From BMS3ABIN04 sp964553325 (GTDB lineage: Bacteria > Bacteroidota > Ignavibacteria > Ignavibacteriales > Melioribacteraceae), in NCBI GenBank assembly GCA_964553325.1, contig CAZKKI010000034.1:1-64000 (forward strand): DNA of 64,000 nucleotides, in the 5' to 3' direction. Below the pieces are notes generated by a model. It searched no databases. It saw nothing but the letters and a program-made list of their open reading frames with translations, and had not been told where the DNA came from. A program made the translations under genes and the position numbers. Shown here piece by piece: positions 43,090 through 51,989 of the stretch. Each line of letters begins with the position of its first letter. The first letter of the stretch is position 1.

Positions 43090-43908
43090 ATGCTCGAAAG
43101 TTTTATAACGGTTTTGTTAATCGGTTTTACGGCAGGTTTTATTTTTGCAATGCCAATTGCGGGACCGATAAGCATTCTTATTACATCGAATGCATTGAAA
43201 GGAAATTATCTTTTTTGTGTTCGAACCGCATTAGGTGCATCCATCGTCGAGTTTTTTTATGTCGTAATTTCGGTTAACGGTATCGCACTGCTGTTTTCGC
43301 TTTACAGTCCGCTTATTCCGTATCTACTTATTGTAGGCTCGGTCTTTTTGTTTTTCGTCGGTGTTAAAGTATTCAAAACGAAAATAACTTTCGAAGAAAT
43401 CGAAAAGGGGGAAAAGCTCATAGACGGGAAAAAAGTCGATAAACAAGGCGGAATGCGAACGGGAATAATAATCAATCTAACCAATCCGTCTTTGTTTTTC
43501 GGGATTTTAACTTCTTCGTTTCTGGTTCTCTCATTCGCTTCGTCCGTTGGATTGAATACCGGCGGTTTGGATATTCTTCTTGAAGAGAACGTAAACTCAA
43601 TTCAGCAAATAACGGGAACAGAGTTAAAAAATTTCGAATCAATCGACTCGACATACAACTTAATGCAAAATCACCAAAACGGCGAGGCAGAACGTTCTTC
43701 TTACACATTCGGTTTAAGTTTGGTTTACGGTGCTGCGTTAGCGATCGGCGGATTCTTATGGCTTTTCATTCTTACAAAATTGTTAATTAAATACAGAAAC
43801 AAAATCAAAGTGGAATTTCTTAACGTTTTGTTCAAATCACTTGGAATTATTTTAATAGGAATAAGTTTTTATCTTTTTTACAGCGCCCTCCGGATTCTAC
43901 TTTCCTGA
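43090..43908 (+). CDS. LysE/RhtB-family exporter
   Basis: 272 residues with six hydrophobic helices. The family start is visible (GFTAGFIFAMPIAGPISILITSNAL), with GASIVEFFYVVIS, and NLTNPSLFFGIL as the second conserved motif. A soluble loop of about 75 residues, longer than usual, sits between helices 4 and 5 (ILLEENVNSIQQITGT). It should export amino acids or related solutes by proton antiport. The substrate cannot be told from sequence. It has no close operon partner. Confidence 0.85.
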   Translation: MLESFITVLLIGFTAGFIFAMPIAGPISILITSNALKGNYLFCVRTALGASIVEFFYVVISVNGIALLFSLYSPLIPYLLIVGSVFLFFVGVKVFKTKITFEEIEKGEKLIDGKKVDKQGGMRTGIIINLTNPSLFFGILTSSFLVLSFASSVGLNTGGLDILLEENVNSIQQITGTELKNFESIDSTYNLMQNHQNGEAERSSYTFGLSLVYGAALAIGGFLWLFILTKLLIKYRNKIKVEFLNVLFKSLGIILIGISFYLFYSALRILLS

Positions 43909-44021
43909 CGTAAAAGGCGGGAACATTGCAAAAATTATTTTTTAAAAGAAGTGTGAATTGTTGATATTTATTAAAAATAAATATGTAATTTTACATTATA
44001 TTAATTAAAAAGGTAGTAAAA

Positions 44022-44333
44022 ATGTCGATTAAAAAACAATACTTAAAAACAAAACCGGAATGCAAAGTTACTTTTAAGATTCCCCCGGAAATTTCCAAAC
44101 AATTTAAAGAAGCAAGTGTTGTAGGTGATTTTAACAATTGGGACCCGCATGCAAATCCAATGAAAAAATTGAAAAAAGATAACTCTTTTGTTACGACCAT
44201 AAACCTCTTAAAGGGAAAAGAGTACCAATTCAGATATTTGTTAGACGGCGAGGCATGGTTTAACGACGAAGAAGCCGATAAGCACGTACCGACGTATTTC
44301 CCGGATGCGGAGAACTCCGTTATAATTTGTTAG
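44022..44333 (+). CDS. Glycogen-binding (CBM48 / AMPK-beta-like) domain protein
   Basis: 103 residues consisting of one E-set carbohydrate-binding domain: VTFKIPPEISKQFKEASVVG, then DFNNWDPHANPMKKL with the paired Trp and Asn used for glucan binding, and KEYQFRYLLDGEAWFNDEEAD. In longer proteins this domain accompanies branching enzyme or AMPK-beta; here it stands alone. It may tether something to glycogen or regulate its turnover, but no glycogen gene is in the window. AT-rich upstream region with a weak AAAGG ribosome site. Confidence 0.87.
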   Translation: MSIKKQYLKTKPECKVTFKIPPEISKQFKEASVVGDFNNWDPHANPMKKLKKDNSFVTTINLLKGKEYQFRYLLDGEAWFNDEEADKHVPTYFPDAENSVIIC

Positions 44334-44410
44334 CTGTTTCGTTTTTTCCTTTCCGGTTAAGGTGGTAGAAAAAAATAATAATAAATTCAAACCACAATGC
44401 GGGAGGAAAT

Positions 44411-44707
44411 ATGCAAACTTTCATTCTCTTAACCAAATTATCGCCAGAAAGTTTAACCAAAGTTAAAGCGAGACCCGAACTTGGCAGAATGTGGCTCGAA
44501 CAAGTTAAAGCCAAGTGCCCGGATGTTAAATTCATTTCCCATTATGCACTTTTGGGTAAATACGATTTTATGGATATTTACGAAGCGCCCGATGTTGAAA
44601 CGGCAGCCAAAGTGTCGCTTATCAGTTTGGAAAACGGAGCGTTCGTTGCGGAGAGTTTAATCGCTATACCTTATAAAAAATTCTCCGAGTTGACAAAAGA
44701 AATTTAA
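44411..44707 (+). CDS. GYD domain protein
   Basis: 98 residues. It contains the GYD signature in the form GKYDFMDIYEAPDVETAAK together with FILLTKLSPESLTKVKARPEL. GYD proteins are small ferredoxin-like-fold proteins of unknown function, widespread in bacteria and archaea. GGGAGG lies five bases before the ATG. It follows the glycogen-binding mini-protein in the same direction but about 75 bases away, so co-transcription is possible. Confidence 0.88.
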   Translation: MQTFILLTKLSPESLTKVKARPELGRMWLEQVKAKCPDVKFISHYALLGKYDFMDIYEAPDVETAAKVSLISLENGAFVAESLIAIPYKKFSELTKEI

Positions 44708-44862
44708 ATTTCGATATTCTTTTTATTTGATTTTTATTACCTTAAAGATTATCGGGCGAGAACGCATCTTATTACGCATAACTTCACGGCGTATTCCGTA
44801 ATCGTCTTATTCGCCGTTTAACAAGACATTTTTACTTGGGCTGACTTTCCTATATACAACGG

Positions 44863-45693
44863 TTAAAAATTAAAATTGTCCGGATCGGGACCGAATCTTT
44901 TGTTACGGTCAAGCGCATTGATTTCGTTTACGTCTTCCGCCGTAAGCTCGAAATCGAATATTCCGGAATTTTCTTTAATTCTTTCCCTCCGTACGGATTT
45001 TGGAATTGTAATAACACCGTTTTGAATATCCCAGCGTAAGATTATTTGTGCTTCGGTTTTACCGTATTTTTCGGCAATCGATTTTATTACCGGAATATTT
45101 TTGAAATGCCCTTGCATCAACGGACTCCACGCTTCGAAACGGATTAAATGTTCTTCGCAATATTTTCTTAATTCGTTTTGTTGCAAATACGGGTGGAACT
45201 CGACTTGGTTAACCATCGGAACGATTTCGGCTTCTCTCAGTAAATCTTCGAGGTGGTGAATGTGAAAATTACTTACTCCGATAGCTTTAACTCTTCCCTC
45301 GTTATAAATCTTTTCCAGAGCTTTCCAAGTTTCGGTATATTTTCCTTTAACCGGCCAGTGAATTAAATATAAATCCAGATATTCGGTATTCAACAATCTC
45401 AAACTATGTTCATACGCTCTTAAAGTCGATTCGAATCCTTGATCCGAATTCCAGACTTTCGACGTAATAAAAATTTCTTCCCTCGGCAATCCGCTTTCTT
45501 TTACGGCTTTGCCTACTCCCCGTTCGTTAGCATAAACCGCTGCCGTATCGATATGCCTGTAGCCCGTTTCCAATGCGTATTTAACCGCCGATTCCACTTC
45601 GGGCCCGTCGGCGGCTTGCCATGTTCCCAATCCGAGCCATGGCATTTTCACGCCGTTGTTTAATTCCACTTCTGAATCTATTTTGTTTTTCAT
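44863..45693 (-). CDS. Aldo/keto reductase
   Basis: 276 residues, the normal family length. The TIM-barrel tetrad is visible: Asp in YRHIDTAAVYANE, Tyr in the same motif, Lys in ITSKVWN and His in LYLIHWPVKG. LGLGTWQAADGPE and IGVSNFHIHHL are also typical, as is IPKSVRRERIKEN for NADPH binding. It reduces carbonyls such as methylglyoxal or sugar aldehydes in the cytosol; the precise substrate is unknown. Single leftward gene that converges with the GYD gene. Confidence 0.93.
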   Translation of the reverse strand: MKNKIDSEVELNNGVKMPWLGLGTWQAADGPEVESAVKYALETGYRHIDTAAVYANERGVGKAVKESGLPREEIFITSKVWNSDQGFESTLRAYEHSLRLLNTEYLDLYLIHWPVKGKYTETWKALEKIYNEGRVKAIGVSNFHIHHLEDLLREAEIVPMVNQVEFHPYLQQNELRKYCEEHLIRFEAWSPLMQGHFKNIPVIKSIAEKYGKTEAQIILRWDIQNGVITIPKSVRRERIKENSGIFDFELTAEDVNEINALDRNKRFGPDPDNFNF

Positions 45694-45851
45694 TCGTACC
45701 TCCTATTTGTTTTCGATAAAGATAAAAAAATCGTGCGAAAATTTTACAAGTAAAAAATTCGTTAATCGTTTCCGAATACCAAAGTTTATAGCTCTTAAAG
45801 AGTATATTTCGTATTTTACATCTATCTTTTGCGAAAAACAGGGTTGAAAAA

Positions 45852-47729
45852 TTGAATAAAATAAAAATTTATTTTGCATTGATATTAATTTCTCTATCCG
45901 TTCTCTTTGCGCAAAACGATGAGGGGATCGAAAACAGATATGAAAAAAACGAATACAGAATAAAAATGCGCGACGGTGTAAGACTTTACACCGCCGTTTT
46001 TTCTCCGAAAGACACAACGGAAAATCATCCTATAATAATTTGGCGTACACCGTACAGTTGCGCTCCTTACGGTAAAAATAAATTCAGCCGTTATGCTAAA
46101 ATTTATAAACACTTTACCAACGAAAATTACATCATTGTTTTGCAAGACGTGCGCGGGCGTTTTATGTCGGAGGGAAAATTCGTCGATATGCGACCGTTCA
46201 TTCCCGATAAAAAAGACAGTACGGATATCGACGAAGCTTCGGATACATACGATACGGTAGAATGGTTAATCAATAACATTCCGCACAATAACGGGCGAGT
46301 GGGAGTATGGGGAATCTCCTATCCCGGATTTTATGCGGCAATGGCGGCTATGTCGGGCCATCCGGCAATTAAAGCCGTTTCACCTCAAGCACCGATATCC
46401 GACTGGTTTATCGGCGACGATATGCATCATAACGGCGCTTTTTCTTTGATGATGGCATTTAATTTTTTCAAAGTGTTCGGTTTACCCCGCGATTCACTTA
46501 CTACAAAATGGCCCCGACCGGTTCAATATCCTTCACCCGATGCTTATACTTTTTTCTTAAATATGGGACCGGTTAAAAACGCAAATAAGTTGTATTTGAA
46601 AAATAAAATCGAGTTTTGGAACCAAGCAACTGCAAACGGAATATATAATGAATTCTGGCAAGCAAAAAGTACTTTACAACATTTTTACAACGTTAAACCC
46701 GCTGTAATGACTGTCGGCGGTTGGTTCGACGGCGAAGATTTGTTCGGTGCTCTACATACTTATGAGGAAATCGAAAAGAAAAATCCCGGGATTTTCAATA
46801 TTTTGGTAATGGGACCTTGGCCGCACGGCGCTTGGGGAAGAGGCAATGTATCAAGTTTCGGTGAAATGGAATTCGGACAAAACACAAGCGAGTTTTACCG
46901 CAAAAACGTGGAGCTTCCGTTTTTCAATTACTTTTTGAAAGACAAAGGCAAGCTTAACTTACCGGAAGCTTTAATCTTCGAAACGGGAAACAACAAATGG
47001 CATAAATTCGATAAATGGCCTCCCGAAAACGTAACCGAAAGAACTTTATTCTTTGATGACAATTCCGGATTGGAATTTACATTGCCGGCGGAAAACCGAA
47101 TTGACTTCGATGAATTTATTAGCGATCCGATGCATCCTGTCCCGTACACTTCTGCCGTACTGGATTCGAGGAAATTTTACAACAGAACCTACGTTGTGGA
47201 AGATCAGCGTTTTGCTTCAACCCGGACCGACGTTTTAAGTTACGAAACAGACACTTTGGAAAGCGATATAACAATCGCCGGACCTATTTACGCCGATTTG
47301 TATGTTTCCACAAGCGGAACGGATGCGGATTGGATTGTTAAAGTAATAGACGTTTTTCCGGAGTATGAAAAAGATAAAAAGAAAAATAATAAAACCGTTG
47401 AGATGGGAAACTATCAAATGCTAATCCGTGCCGAAATAATGAGAGGGAAATTCCGAAACAGTTTTGAAAATCCCGAACCGTTTGAACCCGGTAAAATTAC
47501 AAAAGTGTCTTTCGTACTGCCCGATGTTATGCACACGTTCAAGAAAGGACACAAAATAATGGTTCAAGTACAAAGCAGTTGGTTCCCTTTGTTCGATAGA
47601 AATCCGCAAACGTTTACGGATATTTACAATGCGGACGAACGGGACTTCCGAAAAGCGGTTCACAGAGTTTATCATACGGAAAAGTATCCTTCATCGGTAA
47701 CTTTTAATTTTTACGAAAAACAAGATTAA
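45852..47729 (+). CDS. Secreted CocE/NonD-family (X-Pro dipeptidyl-peptidase, S15) hydrolase
   Basis: 625 residues with a TTG start at 45852. The TTG is chosen because it gives a full signal peptide (MNKIKIYFALILISLSVLFAQ), while the next in-frame ATG would remove it. The catalytic Ser is Ser156 in WGISYPG, and the GxSYxG context plus HPAIKAVSPQAPISDW is typical of the S15/CocE fold. Later parts contain LVMGPWPHGAW and a jelly-roll C-terminal domain (about 420-625). It should hydrolyse esters, amides or N-terminal dipeptides in the periplasm or outside. Confidence 0.92.
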   Translation: MNKIKIYFALILISLSVLFAQNDEGIENRYEKNEYRIKMRDGVRLYTAVFSPKDTTENHPIIIWRTPYSCAPYGKNKFSRYAKIYKHFTNENYIIVLQDVRGRFMSEGKFVDMRPFIPDKKDSTDIDEASDTYDTVEWLINNIPHNNGRVGVWGISYPGFYAAMAAMSGHPAIKAVSPQAPISDWFIGDDMHHNGAFSLMMAFNFFKVFGLPRDSLTTKWPRPVQYPSPDAYTFFLNMGPVKNANKLYLKNKIEFWNQATANGIYNEFWQAKSTLQHFYNVKPAVMTVGGWFDGEDLFGALHTYEEIEKKNPGIFNILVMGPWPHGAWGRGNVSSFGEMEFGQNTSEFYRKNVELPFFNYFLKDKGKLNLPEALIFETGNNKWHKFDKWPPENVTERTLFFDDNSGLEFTLPAENRIDFDEFISDPMHPVPYTSAVLDSRKFYNRTYVVEDQRFASTRTDVLSYETDTLESDITIAGPIYADLYVSTSGTDADWIVKVIDVFPEYEKDKKKNNKTVEMGNYQMLIRAEIMRGKFRNSFENPEPFEPGKITKVSFVLPDVMHTFKKGHKIMVQVQSSWFPLFDRNPQTFTDIYNADERDFRKAVHRVYHTEKYPSSVTFNFYEKQD

Positions 47730-47803
47730 CCGGAGACCGATAATTTGTTTTTCAATCTTCTTATATTTTAATATTTTTCGGGCTCAATTTTTTTAAGGTA
47801 AAA

Positions 47804-48442
47804 GTGATCAAAGTAAATGAAATATATTATTCGATTCAAGGCGAAAGTTCGTTGACGGGCTTGCCTTGCGTATTTGTTCGATTAACCTACTGCAACTTGC
47901 GTTGCTCGTATTGCGATACCGAATACGCATTTTACGAAGGAGAAGAGAAATCCATCGAGGAAATAATTAACGAGGTGAAAAAATACGATTGTAATCTTGT
48001 GGAAATAACCGGCGGCGAACCGCTTGTTCAAAAAGAATCGTTGGATTTGATGAAACGATTGTGCAACGAAGGTTTCGATGTGATGCTGGAAACCGGTGGA
48101 AGTTTGCCGATAAAAGATGTGGACAAAAGAGTTAAAATCGTAATGGATTTAAAATGTCCTTCAAGCAATATGATGAAAAAGAACCTTTACGAAAACATTG
48201 ATTTTCTTAAATCGGAGGACGAAGTGAAATTTGTTATCGGGAACAGGGAAGATTACGATTGGGCTAAATTGATTTTGAAAAAATATAATTTACAAGATAA
48301 ATTAACGGTGTTGTTCTCCGTGGTTTTCGGGGAACTTGAACCGGTAGAACTTGTAAATTGGATTTTGGAAGATAAATTAAAAGTAAGATTTCAACCGCAA
48401 TTACATAAATATATTTGGAAACCGGAGACAAAAGGCGTATGA
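47804..48442 (+). CDS. queE: 7-carboxy-7-deazaguanine synthase
   Basis: 212 residues with a GTG start at 47804 (MIKVNEIYYSIQGESS), AAGG upstream. Radical SAM cluster cysteines lie in VRLTYCNLRCSYCDTEYAF, and EITGGEPL is the SAM-binding motif. It converts 6-carboxy-tetrahydropterin to 7-carboxy-7-deazaguanine, on the way to queuosine in tRNA. The stop overlaps the queD ATG by four bases (ATGA), so the two are translated together. Confidence 0.95.
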   Translation: MIKVNEIYYSIQGESSLTGLPCVFVRLTYCNLRCSYCDTEYAFYEGEEKSIEEIINEVKKYDCNLVEITGGEPLVQKESLDLMKRLCNEGFDVMLETGGSLPIKDVDKRVKIVMDLKCPSSNMMKKNLYENIDFLKSEDEVKFVIGNREDYDWAKLILKKYNLQDKLTVLFSVVFGELEPVELVNWILEDKLKVRFQPQLHKYIWKPETKGV

Positions 48443-48852
48443 AAATTGCAAAAGATTTCAAATGGGAAATGGGTCACAGATTGCCCTTCCACAAAGGTAA
48501 ATGTAAAAATCTTCATGGACATTCTTATAAATTAACGGTAGAGTTTGAAGGAACATTGGACGAAAACGGTATGGTACTCGATTATTACGATGTAAAAGAA
48601 ATCGTAGGACCGATAGTTGAAAATCTTGATCACTCCGTTATGGTTTACGAAAAAGACAAAGAATTAATCGACGTACTGGAAAAGTTAAACTCGAAAGCGG
48701 TAATCGTTCCTTTTCAAACCACGGCGGAAAACATGTGCGGTTACTTTTTGGAAAAAATAAGAAACGCCGGACTGCCCGAAAACATTAATGAAATACGTGT
48801 TTGGGTTTACGAAACGGAAAATACATACGCAACGGACACAATGAAACTTTAA
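48439..48852 (+). CDS. queD: 6-carboxy-5,6,7,8-tetrahydropterin synthase
   Basis: 137 residues from the ATG at 48439, chosen because it gives the ATGA overlap with queE; an upstream in-frame Met lies inside queE. Zinc-binding His are in MGHRLPFHKGKCKNLHGHSYK, Cys is in GKCKNL, and the catalytic His is in ENLDHSVMV. It makes the pterin substrate that queE uses, from dihydroneopterin triphosphate. The pair makes preQ0 precursors. queC and queF are not in the window. Confidence 0.95.
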   Translation: MKIAKDFKWEMGHRLPFHKGKCKNLHGHSYKLTVEFEGTLDENGMVLDYYDVKEIVGPIVENLDHSVMVYEKDKELIDVLEKLNSKAVIVPFQTTAENMCGYFLEKIRNAGLPENINEIRVWVYETENTYATDTMKL

Positions 48853-49173
48853 ACCAAAGCGCAAAGGTTGTTTTTTCAAAAATTTTAAATGTCGCCAATC
48901 TTTTATATCGGAAAATACAACCGAAATATCATTTATAATATTCGTTCCGTTTTACCAAAAAATCCGGCTTCAAATTGATTTACGCCTCAATTTATTCTAT
49001 CGTATATTTTCCTTTTCCCTCACTCAAACTATTATTTTTATTATATTTATAAGTTATTTCGAATTAATATTTGGACTAATTTTTACCGTAATCCGCAGCG
49101 TTTGAAACAAAAAAGATATTGCTGCGGTACAAAATCAATTGGTTTTTCTTTTAAATAAAACGAGGGGAACGCT
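48853..49173. other. Promoter and leader region of the bat operon
   Basis: About 320 AT-rich bases without an ORF. A hairpin close to the operon start (CCGCAGC 49093-49099 with GCTGCGG 49121-49127, extended by GTA/TAC after a two-base bulge) lies in the probable leader of the moxR gene. The rest shows nothing else recognisable. Confidence 0.5.
49090..49130 (+). promoter_or_regulatory. Hairpin in the 5' leader of the bat operon
   Basis: CCGCAGC (49093-49099) and GCTGCGG (49121-49127) pair across a 21-base loop; GTA and TAC extend the stem beyond a two-base bulge. It ends 46 bases before the TTG start of moxR. It might control operon expression or be a stabilising 5' structure; neither can be shown here. 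Confidence 0.3.
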
Positions 49174-50157
49174 TTGGAAATTACAGAACTTAATGAAAAA
49201 ATTAAAAAAGAAAGCGAATTTATCGATGTTCTTTTCAACGAAATCGGGAAAGTCATTGTCGGTCAGAAAGAAATGGTTGAGCGGTTGGTAATCGGACTCC
49301 TTGCAAACGGGCACATTTTGCTCGAAGGTGTTCCGGGTCTTGCCAAAACCCTTGCTATCAAATCTCTCTCGTCATCGATGAAGGCGAAATTCCAGAGAAT
49401 TCAATTCACACCGGATTTGTTGCCTGCGGATTTAATCGGAACAATGATATACAATCAAAAAGAAGGAAATTTTTCAATTAAAAAAGGTCCTATTTTCTCA
49501 AATTTCATATTAGCGGATGAAATTAACCGCGCCCCGGCAAAAGTGCAAAGCGCTTTGCTCGAAGCAATGCAAGAACGGCAGGTTACAATCGGTCCTTCAA
49601 CCTTCAAACTGGAAGAACCTTTTCTGGTACTTGCTACCCAAAACCCGATTGAGCAAGAAGGAACTTACCCTCTTCCCGAAGCTCAAGTCGATAGATTCAT
49701 GCTAAAAGTAAAAATCACATATCCTTCTAGGGACGAAGAACTGAAAATTATGCATCAAAACGTTCGCGGAACTTTTCCCGAAGCGAAACCGGTAATTTCC
49801 CCGAAACAAATTTTGGATGCGCGTAAGTTAATTCAAGAAATTTATGTCGATGAAAAGATCGATCAGTACATTCTCGATATAGTTATGGCTACAAGGGAAC
49901 CGAATCAATTCGGACTTGCCGATTTAACGGATTTGATTAGCTACGGGGCATCTCCGAGAGCTACAATAAATCTTGCTTTGGGCGCCCGTGCAATGGCGTT
50001 TATTAACAGACGCGGTTACGTAATTCCCGAAGACGTAAGAGCAATTTGTATGGACGTAATGCGTCATAGAATTGCCGTTACATACGAAGCCGAAGCGGAA
50101 GAAATCGATTCGGAAAAAATAATCGAGCAAATTTTAAACAAAGTGGAAGTGCCGTAA
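49174..50157 (+). CDS. MoxR-family AAA+ ATPase
   Basis: 327 residues with a TTG start at 49174 and GAGGGG nine bases upstream. Walker A LEGVPGLAKT and Walker B LADEINRAPAKVQSALLEAMQ, then TQNPIEQEGTYPLPEAQVDRF as the sensor motif. MoxR proteins act as chaperones for von Willebrand factor A (VWA) domain partners, here most likely the DUF58 and BatA/BatB proteins encoded right downstream. First gene of an eight-gene operon reaching 57411. Confidence 0.95.
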   Translation: MEITELNEKIKKESEFIDVLFNEIGKVIVGQKEMVERLVIGLLANGHILLEGVPGLAKTLAIKSLSSSMKAKFQRIQFTPDLLPADLIGTMIYNQKEGNFSIKKGPIFSNFILADEINRAPAKVQSALLEAMQERQVTIGPSTFKLEEPFLVLATQNPIEQEGTYPLPEAQVDRFMLKVKITYPSRDEELKIMHQNVRGTFPEAKPVISPKQILDARKLIQEIYVDEKIDQYILDIVMATREPNQFGLADLTDLISYGASPRATINLALGARAMAFINRRGYVIPEDVRAICMDVMRHRIAVTYEAEAEEIDSEKIIEQILNKVEVP

Positions 50158-50166
50158 AACTTGCCT

Positions 50167-51045
50167 ATGCTTACAACTAAAGAATTGCTGAAACAAGTCC
50201 GCCAAATCGAAATTAAAACCAGAGGTTTGGTAAACGAAGTTTTTTCGGGCGAATACCATTCCGTTTTCAAAGGACGCGGAATGGAATTTTCCGAAGTGCG
50301 GGAATACCAAATAGGCGACGATATCAGAACAATAGATTGGAACGTTACTGCAAGGTTCGGGCATCCGTATGTAAAAATTTTCGAAGAAGAACGTGAACTT
50401 ACCGTTATGCTTTTGGTCGATATGAGCGGTTCGATGGTTTTCGGAAGTTTGGATAAAACAAAACAACAAATTGCAGCCGAGCTTACCGCAATTCTGGCAT
50501 TCTCGGCAATGAAAAACAACGACAAGGTAGGATTGATTCTTTTTACCGAAAACATTGAAAAATTTGTCCCGCCCAGAAAAGGAAGAAGTCACGTTTTAAG
50601 AATCATTCGCGAAGTTCTTTCTTTTGAACCGGAAGGCAATAAAACCGATATCAAAGGCGCACTCGAATATTTCAATCATACTATTAAGAAAAAAAGTATC
50701 GCGTTTCTGTTATCGGATTTTTTCGATAGCGGTTACGAAAAGATTTTGAGAATAGCGGGGAAAAAACATGATTTGATTGGAATCGTATTACGCGACCCGC
50801 GCGAACAAGATTTAATTGACGCCGGTTTGGTGAAATTCAGAGATGCCGAAACCGGAGAGGTTCGTTACGTTGATACAAGCAACAAAACCGTTAGGGAAAA
50901 CTTTATACAAAAAATTAACAATTATGAAGAACGGCGAAAATCGGTTTTCGTTTCAAGCCGGTTGGATACGATAATGATTAACACCGATACTTCATACATT
51001 AAACCGTTGGTTGAATTTTTCCATTTGCGCGAGAAAAGATGGTAA
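50167..51045 (+). CDS. DUF58 / VWA-like protein of the bat operon
   Basis: 292 residues from the ATG at 50167; a TTG two codons earlier (50161) is an equal option, and neither has a strong ribosome site. Typical DUF58 pattern: ELLKQVRQIEIKTRGLVNEVFSG-like start, SEVREYQIGDDIRTIDWNVTA and the metal-binding VWA core LLVDMSGSMVFGS. It is probably a cytosolic partner of MoxR that hands metal-coordinating proteins to the membrane Bat proteins. Ten bases separate its ATG from the moxR stop, and its end overlaps the next gene by seven bases. Confidence 0.92.
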   Translation: MLTTKELLKQVRQIEIKTRGLVNEVFSGEYHSVFKGRGMEFSEVREYQIGDDIRTIDWNVTARFGHPYVKIFEEERELTVMLLVDMSGSMVFGSLDKTKQQIAAELTAILAFSAMKNNDKVGLILFTENIEKFVPPRKGRSHVLRIIREVLSFEPEGNKTDIKGALEYFNHTIKKKSIAFLLSDFFDSGYEKILRIAGKKHDLIGIVLRDPREQDLIDAGLVKFRDAETGEVRYVDTSNKTVRENFIQKINNYEERRKSVFVSSRLDTIMINTDTSYIKPLVEFFHLREKRW

Positions 51046-51989
51046 GGAAAATTTTAATATTGTTTCTGTTTATTGCGGGATTAATTTCGCTTGATGCCCA
51101 ACCCGTATCTGTTGAAGCTTCTACGGATACGACCGATTATCTTGTAGGCGATTATATAAATTATCAACTTAAAATTACTCACGATAAATCCGTTGAAATC
51201 AAAATTCCCCCGTTGGAAAAAAATCTCGGTTCGCTTGTATTTCTAAAAGAACTGCCGACGGAAAAATTCGAAACCGGTAACGAAATTACGGAAGTTCACC
51301 GTTACATTCTTTCCGGTTACGATTCGGTTTCAATAAACATTCCGCAAATAGAAATAGAATATTTCGAACAAAACGGGAACACACCGAAAAAGGTCAAATC
51401 GAATCCCGTGAAAATTTCCATTCACACTCTGGATGTTGACCTGAAAAAAGAAATAAAAGACATAAAGCCTCCAATAAAAATAGAAATCAGCTGGCTTTTG
51501 TATTTATTGATTTTAGTACTGATTTTATTGGCGTTATTAATAGCATATTACATTTACACCAAATATTTCAAAAAACAAAGTCCGCAACAAATTACTGAAG
51601 AAGAAATAATATTAACGCCTTATAAATTGGCATTAAAACAACTCGGCGAACTTGAAGAGAAAAAACTGTGGCAGCAGGGTAAAGTAAAAGAATATCATTC
51701 GGAGCTAACCGGTATTATCCGCCGTTATTTTGAAGAACGGTATCACTTTCCTGCAATGGAAATGACATCGAGCGAAATTATGCAAGTAATCAATCGGGTG
51801 ATGGACAGTCCGCCGGTAATTAAGATTACTGAAGAGTTTTTCAGAAATGCCGATTTGGTAAAATTTGCCAAATTTATTCCCATGCCGTCTATCAACGAAG
51901 AGATGATGAAACAAGCGTACATGATAATCGAAAGAACTCGCCCCGCTTCGGAAGAAAGAAAAATCGGGGAGGTCGAATATGTTCGGTAA
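51039..51989 (+). CDS. Membrane-anchored protein of the bat operon (BatD-like N-terminal region, cytosolic tail)
   Basis: 316 residues. Signal peptide (MVRKILILFLFIAGLISLDAQ), an Ig-like periplasmic part (TTDYLVGDYINYQLKIT; VTEVHRYILSGYDSV-like), one transmembrane helix at about 152-175 (LLYLLILVLILLALLIAYYIY) and a cytosolic helical tail with KLWQQGKVKEYHSELTGIIRRYFEERY. In the Bat operons of Bacteroidota this place is held by a conserved accessory protein. It overlaps the DUF58 gene by seven bases and batA by eleven, so all three are translationally coupled. Confidence 0.82.
   Translation: MVRKILILFLFIAGLISLDAQPVSVEASTDTTDYLVGDYINYQLKITHDKSVEIKIPPLEKNLGSLVFLKELPTEKFETGNEITEVHRYILSGYDSVSINIPQIEIEYFEQNGNTPKKVKSNPVKISIHTLDVDLKKEIKDIKPPIKIEISWLLYLLILVLILLALLIAYYIYTKYFKKQSPQQITEEEIILTPYKLALKQLGELEEKKLWQQGKVKEYHSELTGIIRRYFEERYHFPAMEMTSSEIMQVINRVMDSPPVIKITEEFFRNADLVKFAKFIPMPSINEEMMKQAYMIIERTRPASEERKIGEVEYVR

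Noticed and set aside
44786..44817. ACGGCG...CGCCGT inverted repeat between the GYD and aldo/keto reductase genes
   Set aside because: Only six base pairs with a 20-base loop and no T run; could be chance.
47730..47803. Possible preQ1 riboswitch before queE
   Set aside because: The short AT-rich leader contains no recognisable preQ1 aptamer core.
48970..48984. CAAATTGATTTACG shared between the bat leader and the FNR-like region at 26706
   Set aside because: A 14-base match in AT-rich DNA; the second half-site needed for a CRP/FNR operator is missing at the bat leader.
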